A model generated the notes under the pieces. It saw nothing but the letters and a program-made list of their open reading frames with translations. It ran no database searches and was not told the origin of the DNA. Below are positions 1 through 8,708 of a DNA stretch of 20,841 nucleotides, piece after piece. Within the stretch, counting starts at the first letter, position 1. The number at the start of each line of letters is the position of its first letter. The stretch lies in contig JBDODL010000002.1 in the NCBI GenBank assembly GCA_040357525.1, positions 1 through 20,841 of the forward strand, written 5' to 3'. The position numbers and the translations under genes are program-made. This DNA is from Bonamia ostreae (Eukaryota; Endomyxa: Ascetosporea; Ascetosporea; Haplosporida).

Positions 1-74
1 CTTATTTTTATGTCAGTAATTATTAATATTTTAAGGATTTTTTTAGGTCAATTACTGTAATTGGCCCGCTTTAA
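1..74. other. Leader before SSU rRNA with inverted repeats
   Basis: No gene is seen here. Two competing inverted repeats can be read: CAGTAATT (14-21) against AATTACTG (50-57), and a tighter hairpin at 46-66 with nine-base arms (one G-T pair) around a CTG loop. The position just upstream of the SSU rRNA would suit a promoter or an rRNA processing signal, but it could also be the extreme 5' part of the rRNA, because the 5' end of the SSU cannot be fixed by eye. Confidence 0.3.
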
Positions 75-1425
75 TATTGATTTTATTATGGTTATGCGGT
101 AGTGCTTGAGTGGTTGTAGCATTAGACATACAAGCTTTATAAATACTTTTTTTAGTATTTATGGCGAACGGGTGAGTAATAAGAGATTTTGTACCTTCAA
201 ATTTATTTTAATATATTTTAAATTATTTTTTTTTAATTTATAGAATAGTTTTGTTTAAAAGCTAAGGGCGTTGTTGATCTAATCTCTTCGAATCAGGCTA
301 TAATTTAATTTTTATTAACCGATGACTCGTAGCGGGTTGTAACGTAATACCTGCCACACACGAACTGAGACAAGGTCGTGACATTTGTCTGTAGTCTGGA
401 ATTTTGAACAATGAGTAATAGCTCGATTTGGCTAAACCACTAAGAGTAAGTTACATATTATGCTTTAATAACTGACTTTTGGCATGAAAAAATAATGGCC
501 CGGAAAAAAGCTGTGCCAGAAGCCTCGGCAATACAGTGTGGCCTGTGCTCCGTAGCGTGAATTGGTGTAAATGTAATCAAACTAAAGAATGTCTAGATAT
601 GTTTTTATGAATCTATGTTTAGTTTTATCATATTTTGAATCATTCCTTTTTTATGAATTATTTCTATTTAAGCAGTACTAATTATCTAAAGAAACAATCT
701 TTTGGAGATTTTTAGGACTTCCGTTTTACAAAAAAGCTTTTAGGTTATAATTGACGTTGAATTTACTAAAGCAGGGGGCGCGACGGAGATTAGGTACCTC
801 CTTAGTCCCTGCCCTGAATTTTGAGTATTAATTATATTTTAATATATTTTTATTATTATCGTATTAGAATACTTAACCTCGATAGTATGGCCGCAAGGTG
901 AAAACTGAAATAAATTGGCAGAGATTGGCGGAAACACTGGAGCGTGTAAATTAATTTGATAATCCCCGTTTTACCTTACTATAACTTTTAGAAGGCGTTG
1001 CATGGTTTCGTTAGTATTTTGCTGTGAAGTATTTTATGACCCCCATTATGATTTATTTATATTAAGATCTAGTGGAATTTAGTAAAATCGATATGGCCCT
1101 TATGTTATAGGCTTTATATTCGCTACCAAGAATATTTTTTAGTATTTTTATTAAATTAATTTTTATCTTATTTGGAATATTTTCTGAAACTTGGAAATAT
1201 GAAAAAGTAATTGTTAGTAATCATTTGTTTAGAATGCAATGATGAATTTTTTTCCAGTCTTGTTCAAACCGTCCACCACCTCGTGTTGAGTTGTTTGAGT
1301 ATTATATTTCTTTTAGGGTTTTAAAAAAAATATATTTTCTATTTTTCTTCTTTAGGGAAGTTACTCCTCATTCAGCAATTTATGGTAAGGTGTAGCAAGG
1401 TAAGGGTACGAGAACGTGCCCTTGG
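75..1425 (+). rRNA. rns: Mitochondrial small-subunit (16S-like) rRNA
   Basis: Landmarks of bacterial 16S rRNA appear in order and on one strand. They are the GGCGAACGGGTGAGTAAT block near 163-180, AACTGAGACAAGGTCGTGAC near 363, the 530 loop at 513-534, ATTAGGTACCTCC near 788, AAATAAATTGG near 908, GCATGGTTTCGTTAG near 1000, TTGTTCAAACCGTCCACCAC near 1259, and the 3' helix region near 1390-1425. The molecule looks continuous rather than split. Several near-universal positions are changed: the 530 loop has three substitutions against the standard sequence. The 3' end abuts tRNA-Trp at 1426, so tRNA excision probably defines it. The 5' boundary is uncertain by about 30 bases. Confidence 0.93.
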
Positions 1426-1496
1426 GGGCGTATAGTTTATTGTTAGAATAAAAGTCTTCAAAACTTTAGGAAAGGGTTAGATTCCCTTTGCGCTCG
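1426..1496 (+). tRNA. trnW: tRNA-Trp (anticodon UCA)
   Basis: A complete cloverleaf can be folded. The acceptor is 1426-1432 with 1489-1495 (seven pairs, two of them G-U). The D stem is 1435-1438 with 1446-1449. The anticodon stem is 1451-1455 with 1463-1467, five Watson-Crick pairs around the loop CTTCAAA. The T stem is 1472-1476 with 1484-1488. The discriminator base is G at 1496, as is usual for tRNA-Trp. The anticodon TCA at 1458-1460 reads both UGA and UGG, matching the many in-frame TGA codons. It sits exactly between SSU and LSU rRNA and likely acts as a processing punctuation mark. It is the only tRNA I could fold in the window. Confidence 0.9.
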
Positions 1497-1499
1497 TTT

Positions 1500-3360
1500 T
1501 ATTAAATTAATTTAATATTTAGGAATTAAAAATATTTAGTTATTTTTAAAAAATATTTTACTAATCTATGAAAATATTTTTATAAAAAACATTTGTGTAA
1601 TTTTAAGTGAATTGATATATCTTAGTAGTTTTTAAATATAATAATAATTCCCTTAGTATTGATGAGAGAAAAGGGTTTCCTTTTTTTAAGTTTTTTCTTT
1701 TAAAAAAATTTTTTAATTTCTATGGATTGATAGTACCGTGAGGGAATATTTTAAATTAATTTTTATAATATTTATATTTATATATATTTTATATTTTTTT
1801 ATCTATTATGTTTAATTTACCTTTTGTATAATGGACGTATAAGTTAATATATATAGTTTGCTTAATTTTTAGTTGTAGGCATAATTTTTGTAAGCTTTAA
1901 AAGGCTTTATTATATATATTATTACACGAAACTAGGCGAGCTAATTATGATAAATTTTTAGAATGAACCCGTTCTTGTTGCAATAAGATGGGATTAATTG
2001 TAATTAGAAGTGAAAAGCTAATCGAGCTTAGATATATCTTGTTTTCTGCGAAATATATTATAGTATAGCTTTAAAAATAGTTAGATTCTTATATATTTGA
2101 TTTTTTTTTTATTTTTTTTAAAATTATAAATATTAAATAAACTTTAAATTATTTTTATATTTTTAGTTAGACTATAAATGTTAAGGTTTATAGTCAAAAG
2201 GGTATAGCCCAGAATGTTATTTAAGGATTTTAATGATTTTATATTTTATTTCTTTTTTATTTTGTATAAATTTATATTAATTTTTGTCTTTTTTGAATTA
2301 TTTTAAAAAGAGTACTTTATTGTTTTATTTTTAAAAATGTTATTAAATTTCTATTTTAAATATCTTCCGAAAATACATTTAATTTTATTTAAGGTAGCAG
2401 AATTTTCTATTTTTAGATTAAAAATGTACGTATTAGTAGTGTTAATTATTTTATAACGTTTAAATTCTAAAAGTACTTTAATCAGTTATTTTTAAAACTG
2501 TTTTAATACCGACTCAGGTGGAATTTTTGAGTATATTTAAACGTGAATTAATTTTTCTTAAGGAACTCGGCAATATTTATCTGAGATTTTGTTTTATAGA
2601 TATCTTAATTTTATTAAGAATTTTACAAATGAGAGGAGCGACTGTTTAACAAAAACATAAGGTTTTGCAAAATTTTAAGTATTACGTATAAAATCTGACA
2701 CCTGCCCAGTGCTTATTTTTTAATTAGGTTTATTTGGTCAAATAAGTTTATATAACTAAGTTAACGGCGGTCTTATACCTGAGGATCTTAAGGTAGCATA
2801 ATTTTTTGTCCAGTGATTGTGGGATTGTGAGTGGTGTAACGACTTCTCTACTGTCTTAAGGAAAAGTTTAACGAAATTGTATTTGTTGTGAAGATACAGC
2901 ATTTTTATAGTAGGACGGAAAGACCCTATGAATCTTTACTATAAAATTAATTTGAATATAATTCTATTTTTATTTGGTATTTCCTATAATTATACTTTAT
3001 TTTCTAAAAAAATAAAAAATTATTTTTGGTAGTTTTGCTGGGGAGGTAGCTTTTGAAATAATAACGAAAGTAAGCAATGGTTTTAAATTTATATATATTA
3101 TAATTAGTTTAATAGCTTTTTTTAATGCTTAACTGATTGATTGAGAATTCTTACAGTAACACATGTTTGCTATATTGAACGGATTTTTTTTTAAAAAAAA
3201 TGAATCTTTTTATCGATAATAGATACTCTTTGGATATCAGGCTAATAGTATTAGTTGAATTTTTCTTGTATGCTGTTTGGCACCTCGATGTCGGCTTATC
3301 ATGTCCTGTAGGTGTATAAGGTTTCAAGGGTTAGTTTGTTCTCCTATTATATTGTTACGA

Positions 3361-3393
<33 letters not shown>

Positions 3394-3555
3394 CCCTTAT
3401 CCTCTATAAATTATTTTTTTTTAATTTATGCCTAGTACGAGAGGAATGGTTTTTATATACCTCTTGTGATTAGTAATTATTATATATTTTTTGCTAATTA
3501 GCTACGTATTTATTAAATAAGAATTGATTTTATATAAATTCTGAAGTTATTTAAA
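1500..3555 (+). rRNA. rnl: Mitochondrial large-subunit (23S-like) rRNA
   Basis: Ordered 23S landmarks include AGTACCGTGAGGGAA near 1730, a block resembling the end of domain II near 1965-2030 (TGTTGCAATAAGATGGGAT, GTGAAAAGCTAATC), ACCGACTCAGGTGG near 2508, AAGGAACTCGGCAA near 2559, GACACCTGCCCAGTGC near 2697, TAACGGCGGTC near 2761, GGACGGAAAGACCCTATG near 2914, ATGTCGGCTTATC near 3289, the peptidyl-transferase loop near 3360-3400 and the sarcin-ricin loop AGTACGAGAGGA near 3434. The last matchable part is GTAGCTA-like sequence and its partner helix near 3500-3550. The 5' domain is short and AT-rich. Both ends are estimates; the 5' end probably follows tRNA-Trp directly. Confidence 0.93.
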
Positions 3556-3647
3556 AAAAAATATATTTTAAAATATTATTATAATGGTTTTATAAGAATA
3601 TATTTGTAAAAATTTTTTATAAAAAACTTTAATTTTTTTATAAAATT

Positions 3648-4172
3648 ATGAAAAAAGAACCTTTTTTAGTTATAAAAACTTCGACAAGAATTGTAGATGA
3701 TATTTCTAATTTTCCTATTGTTATAAGAAATTACTTTTACTCTTACAATAGAAAGCCCATTTCTTCTAAAAATATTTCTGGTAAATATTTACATGGTTTT
3801 TGTATTGTTACAGGCATAGGAGGTAATTTTTTAGAAGTGAAAGCTTTTTGTAATAGTAATAAATGGGCTTTTAAAAATATTTATGTTAAGAAACTCGTTT
3901 ATACTAAATCCGGCATACCTGTTGGTAAAATAGTACATTATTATTTGCGTAGGGTTTTTGTTGTTACTTATGAAAGTAAATTTTCAGATATTTTTATAGG
4001 GCAAGTCTTATGTATTTTTGATAAGTCTTATATATCCGATTCTTTAAATTTATCAGACCCTTTACCATATAATTATCGTTTAAATGTTAAATGCCGTTTA
4101 TTAAAAAGAGATTATGATTTTTATAGAGATGTTTATAGGTATAAGTGAATTGGTAAAAGATATCTTTTTTAA
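3648..4172 (+). CDS. Possible ribosomal protein bL19 (174 aa)
   Basis: ATG at 3648, read through one TGA (Trp, 4146-4148) to TAA at 4170-4172. Residues about 45-105 show a pattern like the bL19 core. HGFCIVTGIGGNFLEVKAF resembles the FEGVVIA...FTVRK strand pair, and GIPVGKIVHYYLRR resembles the KRRGxVRKAKLYYLRER segment at the end of bL19. In the ribosome bL19 sits at the subunit interface of the large subunit. The protein is longer than bacterial bL19 (about 115 aa), with extra residues at both ends. It lies between the LSU rRNA and cox2, with only two bases before the next ATG. bL19 is rarely kept in mtDNA, so the assignment is tentative; an unrelated basic protein is possible. That it is coding is well supported by the open frame and tight packing. 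Confidence 0.4.
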
Positions 4173-4174
4173 AT

Positions 4175-4675
4175 ATGCTTAAAATATTATTTTATTTTAA
4201 ATATTTTTTTTCTTATTTAACTGCTTTATTTAAAAATATAAAAACTTTTTCTTTTGGTAGTATTTTATTAAAATTGTTTTATTATTTGATAAAATTTCAG
4301 ACTGTTTTTAAGTATTTTTATTATATTTTTTTTATTGTTTTTATTTCAAAAAATTTTATTGCCTTTTATTATAAATTACCAAATAAATCTTCTAATAATT
4401 TATTTTTAGAATTTTCTATCATTTTCTATTTTCTTATTTTAGTAATTAACCTATTATATTATTCTATAAATTATATTTATTATCTAGATTCTAATAATCT
4501 TTCTAATTTATTTTCTTATTATCATGTTTTTGTTTCTGGGGCTCAGTGACAATGAACTTATTCAGTTAGGTTTGATTTATCTCTAAATTCCTTTATTTTA
4601 AATTTAGATTTTATTACAAAGTCTTTAAATACTTTATTTGAATATATTTTTTTTATCAATGAATCCGATAGGTAA
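4175..4675 (+). CDS. cox2a: Cytochrome c oxidase subunit 2, N-terminal half (split cox2)
   Basis: ATG at 4175 to TAA at 4673-4675, 166 aa, with Trp encoded by TGA at 4547 and 4553. Two transmembrane stretches (about residues 42-62 and 78-100) are followed by YYLDS, which matches the YLMDE that ends helix 2 of COX2. Then SGAQWQWTYSVRF (about 122-134) matches the family's GHQWYWSYEYSDF. A complete COX2 continues for about 120 residues with the CuA centre (CSExCGxxHxxM); here the protein ends after about 30 unrelated-looking residues. No CuA motif was found in any forward frame of the window that I read. The stop overlaps the next gene by 17 bases. The copper domain is presumably encoded elsewhere, as cox2b is in organisms with split cox2. 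Helix and motif order make the identity fairly secure. Confidence 0.78.
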
Positions 4676-5678
4676 GAGAAATTTTGATGAATTAATGACT
4701 GCTCGATTTCTATATGCTTTTAGACCTCGTCAATTTTTTAAAGGTCGTAGAATTCGTTGATTTTATTGAAGTGTCCGTATTTTTTTATGTTGTCATAGAC
4801 TTATTTGTTATTACGTATACTTTTATAATAATCCTATTTTAATGGAACATGGGGATTATATTGAAAAAAAAAAAATAAGGCCTATATCTAGGATAAGGAA
4901 TTTTCGTTTTTTTGATCGTTCTTTAAGGCAACACCTTAGTTTTTTCTATGATAAAGATTATATTCATTATCATGTTTTAAGTATTTATTATCATAAAAAT
5001 TTTTATTTTATAAATTCTAATAATTACTATAAACTTTTTCTTAAGAAGAATAATGTTTTTTATTTTGAAGACGAGGACTTTTTAAGCAAGTCTTTATTTT
5101 TATCAGATTTTTTATTCAAGGATTATATAGAAATATCACAATTTTGTGGATTCAGAGAAGGTCCTTCTCTTAGTAGAGGCGGTCTTATAAAGATGTATTC
5201 TTCTTTTATGGATTGATGATATTATTGAAGATTAATCTTTTTTAGAGGTCATCGAAAGCATCTTTTTTGATTGTGTTTGTTAGATTTAAGGGTTTATGGT
5301 GTTTGTTATAGTTATGGTTCTTTTTCAACAGTTTATCAGGATTTTGTTTCCTGGTATTCTTTATATGATAGTGAAGCTAGTCAAATGACGATTTATCTTA
5401 AATCTGCTATAATTAAACAAACTATTAAATACTGAGCTGAGTTAAAAATTGCCTTTATTTTCTTAGCTTCTTATAATTTATTTTTACATGATAATGGCTG
5501 ATGTGAGGGTGATTCAAAAAGGCTTTATAATAGTTTTCGAAGTGTTTTTTTAACTTATAAAATAAATTTTTATGGTTATGAAATTATACAAAAAAAATTT
5601 TGGTGAAATATTAAACCCTTTCCAAATTCTTATGCATATGAGTTTTATGGCCCCTTTGCGCATACCCATAATTGATAA
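4659..5678 (+). CDS. Unidentified 339-aa protein, Trp- and Tyr-rich
   Basis: ATG at 4659 lies inside the end of cox2a. The frame runs through several TGA Trp codons (including the pair at 5214 and 5217) to TAA at 5676-5678, overlapping atp9. The first 60 residues are strongly basic (FRPRQFFKGRRIRW), followed by a short hydrophobic stretch, then a mixed, aromatic-rich region; the end reads YGPFAHTHNW. The opening MNPIGKR recalls the NPIGFR start of uS3, but I see no KH domain or C-terminal uS3 motif, so I do not name it. I found no CuA ligands either, so it is not the missing half of cox2. Its position in a conserved-looking block and its long open frame with TGA at plausible Trp sites support a real gene. 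Confidence 0.7.
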
Positions 5679-5899
5679 TATTAGCAAGTAAACTTATCGC
5701 GGCAGGCCTCTGTGTCAGTGGCCTGGGCGCGGTGGGGGTGGGCATAGGTATTTTATTTTCTGGGTATTTATTATCTTTTTCTCGTAATCCTGGTTTGAAA
5801 AGTGAATTGTTTTCTACTTTAATATTAGGGTTTTCTTTAGTAGAAGCAATCGCTCTTTTTGGCCTCCTTATGGCCTTCCTACTTTTATTTGCTTTTTAA
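5672..5899 (+). CDS. atp9: ATP synthase F0 subunit c (proteolipid)
   Basis: 75 aa, from TTG at 5672 (directly after an in-frame TAA) or ATA at 5675, to TAA at 5897-5899. Two membrane helices are joined by the polar loop SFSRNPGLK (Arg38-Asn39-Pro40). The first helix has the glycine-rich GLGAVGVGIG packing motif, and the second carries the proton-binding acidic residue Glu58 in SLVEAIALF. The ring of these subunits turns as protons cross the inner membrane. Length is typical for the family. The gene overlaps the preceding ORF by seven bases. The first helix uses GC-rich codons (GGC, GCG, GTG, CTG, GTC) quite unlike the rest of the window. Confidence 0.95.
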   Translation: MIILASKLIAAGLCVSGLGAVGVGIGILFSGYLLSFSRNPGLKSELFSTLILGFSLVEAIALFGLLMAFLLLFAF

Positions 5900-6064
5900 A
5901 GCCCTACATTTTATTTATTTAAATTTCTAGAAGAATGTTTAGAAGATTTATTAAGTTTTTTATATTATATTTTCCCTTTTTTAGCACTTTTTTCTTTTTT
6001 TATATCTTCTAGTTATTTCTTCTTTTTATTTAAAAATTTAATTTTTTTTGGGTTTAGTTGATAG
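5900..6064 (+). CDS. Possible small membrane ORF between atp9 and atp1
   Basis: In the same frame as atp9, immediately after its stop, the sequence stays open for 54 codons to TAG at 6062-6064. It contains two Glu/Asp-rich turns (FLEECLEDLL) followed by about 35 mostly hydrophobic residues. No ATG is present, so the start would be an alternative codon and cannot be fixed. It overlaps the apparent start of atp1 by about 17 bases in another frame. It might be a small F0 subunit such as the atp8 or atp4 type, judged only by neighbours, or simply non-coding. I saw no similarity to the N-terminal barrel domain of ATP synthase alpha, so it does not appear to be a frameshifted 5' part of atp1. Confidence 0.3.
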
Positions 6065-7169
6065 GGATGCAAGCTCTAATTGAATACCTACAGGTTATTT
6101 ATCTTTTTCTGTTTTTGCTAATATTAGCTATGGTCAAAGGCAATTAATTGTTGGTGATAATAAATCTGGAAAAACTAATTTAATGTCTAATATTTTAAAA
6201 AATATTTATGTTGATCATTTTTATACCTCTTTAAATGATTTAAACGTCTTAGCTTTTTATACTTTTATAAGTTCTTCTAAAAGTGAATTTGTTTACCATA
6301 AAAAAATGCATTTATTTTTAAATAAATTTTTTAATTTTTTTGTAAATGCTACCATTGGTCAAGAACCTTATTTTCAGTTTTATATCCCTCTTATTGTTTC
6401 TAATTTTTGTTTAAATATAGCTAGACAGGGTTCAAAAGCTCTTCATATTTTAGATAGCTTAGATAAACATGCAAAAATTTATAGGAGTTTAATGCTAGAT
6501 TTAAAAAGATCTCCCGGAAGAGAAGCCTATCCAGGTGATATTTTTTATATTCATTCAAGTTTATTAGAAAAGGGGGGACATTTTTCTAATTTTTATGTTG
6601 GGGGCAGTTATACTTGTTTACCTATTGTAGAGACTCAGGAGGGTATTATTACTGATTATATTACTACTAATTTAATTTCTATTTCAGATGGTCAAATAAT
6701 ACTTTCTAAGGACTTGAGCTCTAAAGGTTTATTTCCTAGTTTTGATGCAGGGTTGTCTATTTCTAGACTTGGGTTTACCACACAACCTTTTTTATTAAGA
6801 TATTTAGGAGGTATTTTTAGAAGGATAATTTTTTCTTTCTCAAGTTTATCTGATTTAAAAAATAGTGGCGTTCTTTCAAAAAAAGATTTATTTTCTTATG
6901 ATCAAGCAAGGAATGCTTATTTTTCTTTATTTTTACAAAAACCTTTTTCATATCTTAGATTAATAATTACATTATTTTTTTCAATTTTTTTACCTAATTA
7001 TTTTTTATGTAATAATTCTAATAAATATTCTAAAATTATATCTTTTTTTCTATTAAAAAACTTTAATAAATATGCCTCTTTTTTATATTTAGCATCTTTT
7101 TCTAAAAATAAGAATAGTTTTAGAGCTTCTTTTAATTTTATGTGGTATTTATTGTTTAAAACATTTTAA
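6048..7169 (+). CDS. atp1: ATP synthase F1 subunit alpha, lacking its N-terminal domain
   Basis: The frame opens after TAA at 6039-6041; the first plausible start is TTG at 6048, and it ends with TAA at 7167-7169 (373 aa, against about 510 for the family). It begins just before the nucleotide-binding domain. PTGYLSFSVFANISYGQRQ matches the QTGIKAIDSLIPIGRGQRE region, followed by the P-loop GDNKSGKT (residues 36-43). Next come SPGREAYPGDIFYIHSSLLE (about 155-174), ETQEG (about 192), TNLISISDGQI, and SISRLG with the arginine (Arg240) that reaches the beta-subunit catalytic site. A degenerate C-terminal helical domain follows. About 145 N-terminal residues, the crown barrel, are missing, and no trace is seen upstream. 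The barrel is presumably encoded elsewhere. Confidence 0.88.
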
Positions 7170-8068
7170 TTAAATTTATATATTCAATTATTAATCATTC
7201 TTTTTTTTTTAAATCTTCAAAAACTTGGAGTTATCTATTTGTATCTGCCTTTTTTTTAATATTTTTAATATTTCTGCAAACTTTTTCAGGAATTTTCCTT
7301 TCTTTAGGGGTTTGTAACCATTTATTTTTTATAAAAACTTTTCATTCCTTGGGAGCTACTCTTATAATGTTTTTTTCTTTTATACATATTTATAAAAATC
7401 TTTTTTTTAAAGTAGGTTCAGGGTTGAATGAATTTTCTACCTTTTTTTCTGGTGGCCTTGTATTTCTATTTTTAATTTTTATTTGTTTTACTGGTTCTAT
7501 AGCACCTTGTGGTCAAATCTCTTATTGAGGTACTAAAGTTATTACAGGCTTTTTTGAAATAATTCCTTTTCTAGGTCATCGTATTAAGTACGGAATTTGG
7601 GGGGATAAATTTATTTGTGAAAGTTTTGTCTTTCAAAGATTTTTTTTAATGCATGTTTTATTAGGGTGTTTTTTTTTATTATTTCTTTTTTTTCATATAT
7701 ATTTTGCGCATAGTAAGAAATCTATTGTTTATCCATTAACTTCTTTAGAATTTTGTCAAAAAGTTTCTTTTATTTTTCCAGATACTTATATAAAGGATTT
7801 TAGTGCATTATTGTGTTTTATTTTCATAATTTCTATTTATTTTTACCTAGGTGATTTTTATTTTGAGGAAGATTTAAACAAATCTCCAGTAACTTCAGAA
7901 CAAACTCCTTTAAATATGAGGCCTTCGTGATATTTTTGAGTTAGTTTTTCCTCTTTAAAATATATTTCTTCTAAATTTTTTGGAATGCTTTTGAGTATTT
8001 TCTTATTGGTTTTTTGAATTTTTTCTATTTTCGATTGTAATTTTATTTTAGACTATTGTATTTTTTAA
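7169..8068 (+). CDS. cob: Cytochrome b, short at both ends
   Basis: The frame opens after TAA at 7157; ATT 7169, ATA 7178 or ATT 7187 could start it, so the 5' end is uncertain. It ends with TAA at 8066-8068 (up to 299 aa, against about 380 normally). All four haem ligands are present as two pairs 14 apart: His59/His73 and His162/His176 (numbered from 7169). The central segment GSIAPCGQISYWGTKVITGF matches the LPWGQMSFWGATVITN signature. The Qo-site motif PEWY appears as PSWY (252-255), replacing the usual glutamate. After the helix that follows PSWY the protein stops, so the final two helices of the family are absent. Cytochrome b is the haem core of complex III. Confidence 0.92.
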
Positions 8069-8091
8069 TAGAAATTTTAAATCTTTTTTCT

Positions 8092-8706
8092 ATGTTATAT
8101 TTTTCAAAATATTGATCAAATAATTTTCTTTTTTTTTCTAAATCTTACTTTTATTACATTTTCTCTCTTTTTTATGGTTATTTTTTATTAAATTTATTGG
8201 GTGAGAAGGATTCTTCTTTTTTAGTAAAAGAACTTTTCTTTATATTTATTTTTTATTCCTTTTTTTTAATTATTTCTTCTTTTATCTCTTTTTGTAATGA
8301 TAGCTTTACTACTTCTTTCCTTAATTTATTATTAGAACTTTTTTTTATTACTTGGATAATAACTTATATCCCTGATTTTTTTATATATGGGTTAAAATCT
8401 TTTAATAATAAATTAATTTCTTTAGATAATTTTTTTTTTAAGTTTTTTAAATTTATTATAGAATTTTTTAGTTTTTTTATTAAATCTTTTGTTTTAAGTC
8501 TTCGTATAAATACTAACCTTATTTCAGGCCATTTATTATTTTCTATTTTATTTCTATTTTTTGAATTTTCTATTAGTTTATTTTCTAATATTTTTTCATT
8601 TTATATTTTAATTTTTCTTTTTATTTTAGAATTTTTTATTATTTTCATACAGTGTTATGTTTTGTTTTTACTTCTTATTATATATTTACAGGAAAATTTG
8701 CTTTAA
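8092..8706 (+). CDS. atp6: ATP synthase F0 subunit a
   Basis: ATG at 8092 (upstream of the TTG at 8197; the frame contains one TGA Trp at 8113) to TAA at 8704-8706, 204 aa. The diagnostic part is near residues 133-147: SLRINTNLISGHLLF matches the LSIRLFANMLAGHLL motif, with the essential channel arginine as Arg138. The C-terminal FIQCYVLFLLLIIYLQENL matches FIQAYVFTLLTCIYLNDAL. Subunit a forms the proton half-channels against the subunit c ring. It is somewhat shorter than the usual 220-260 residues, mainly at the N-terminus. It lies 23 bases after cob and two bases before the next ORF. Confidence 0.88.
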
Positions 8707-8708
8707 TT

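Noticed and set aside
1-74. A tRNA or CRISPR-like structure in the leader
   Set aside because: Only one or two hairpins can be drawn; no cloverleaf, anticodon arm or repeated spacer pattern is present.
4659-5678. The 339-aa ORF as the missing CuA half of cox2
   Set aside because: FCGFREGPSLSRGG looked suggestive, but the paired cysteines, histidines and methionine of the CuA site and the SADVxHSW region are absent.
5935-6012. ATG-started 25-codon frame between atp9 and atp1
   Set aside because: Very short, ends at TAG, and lies inside a longer open frame in another phase; no support for coding.
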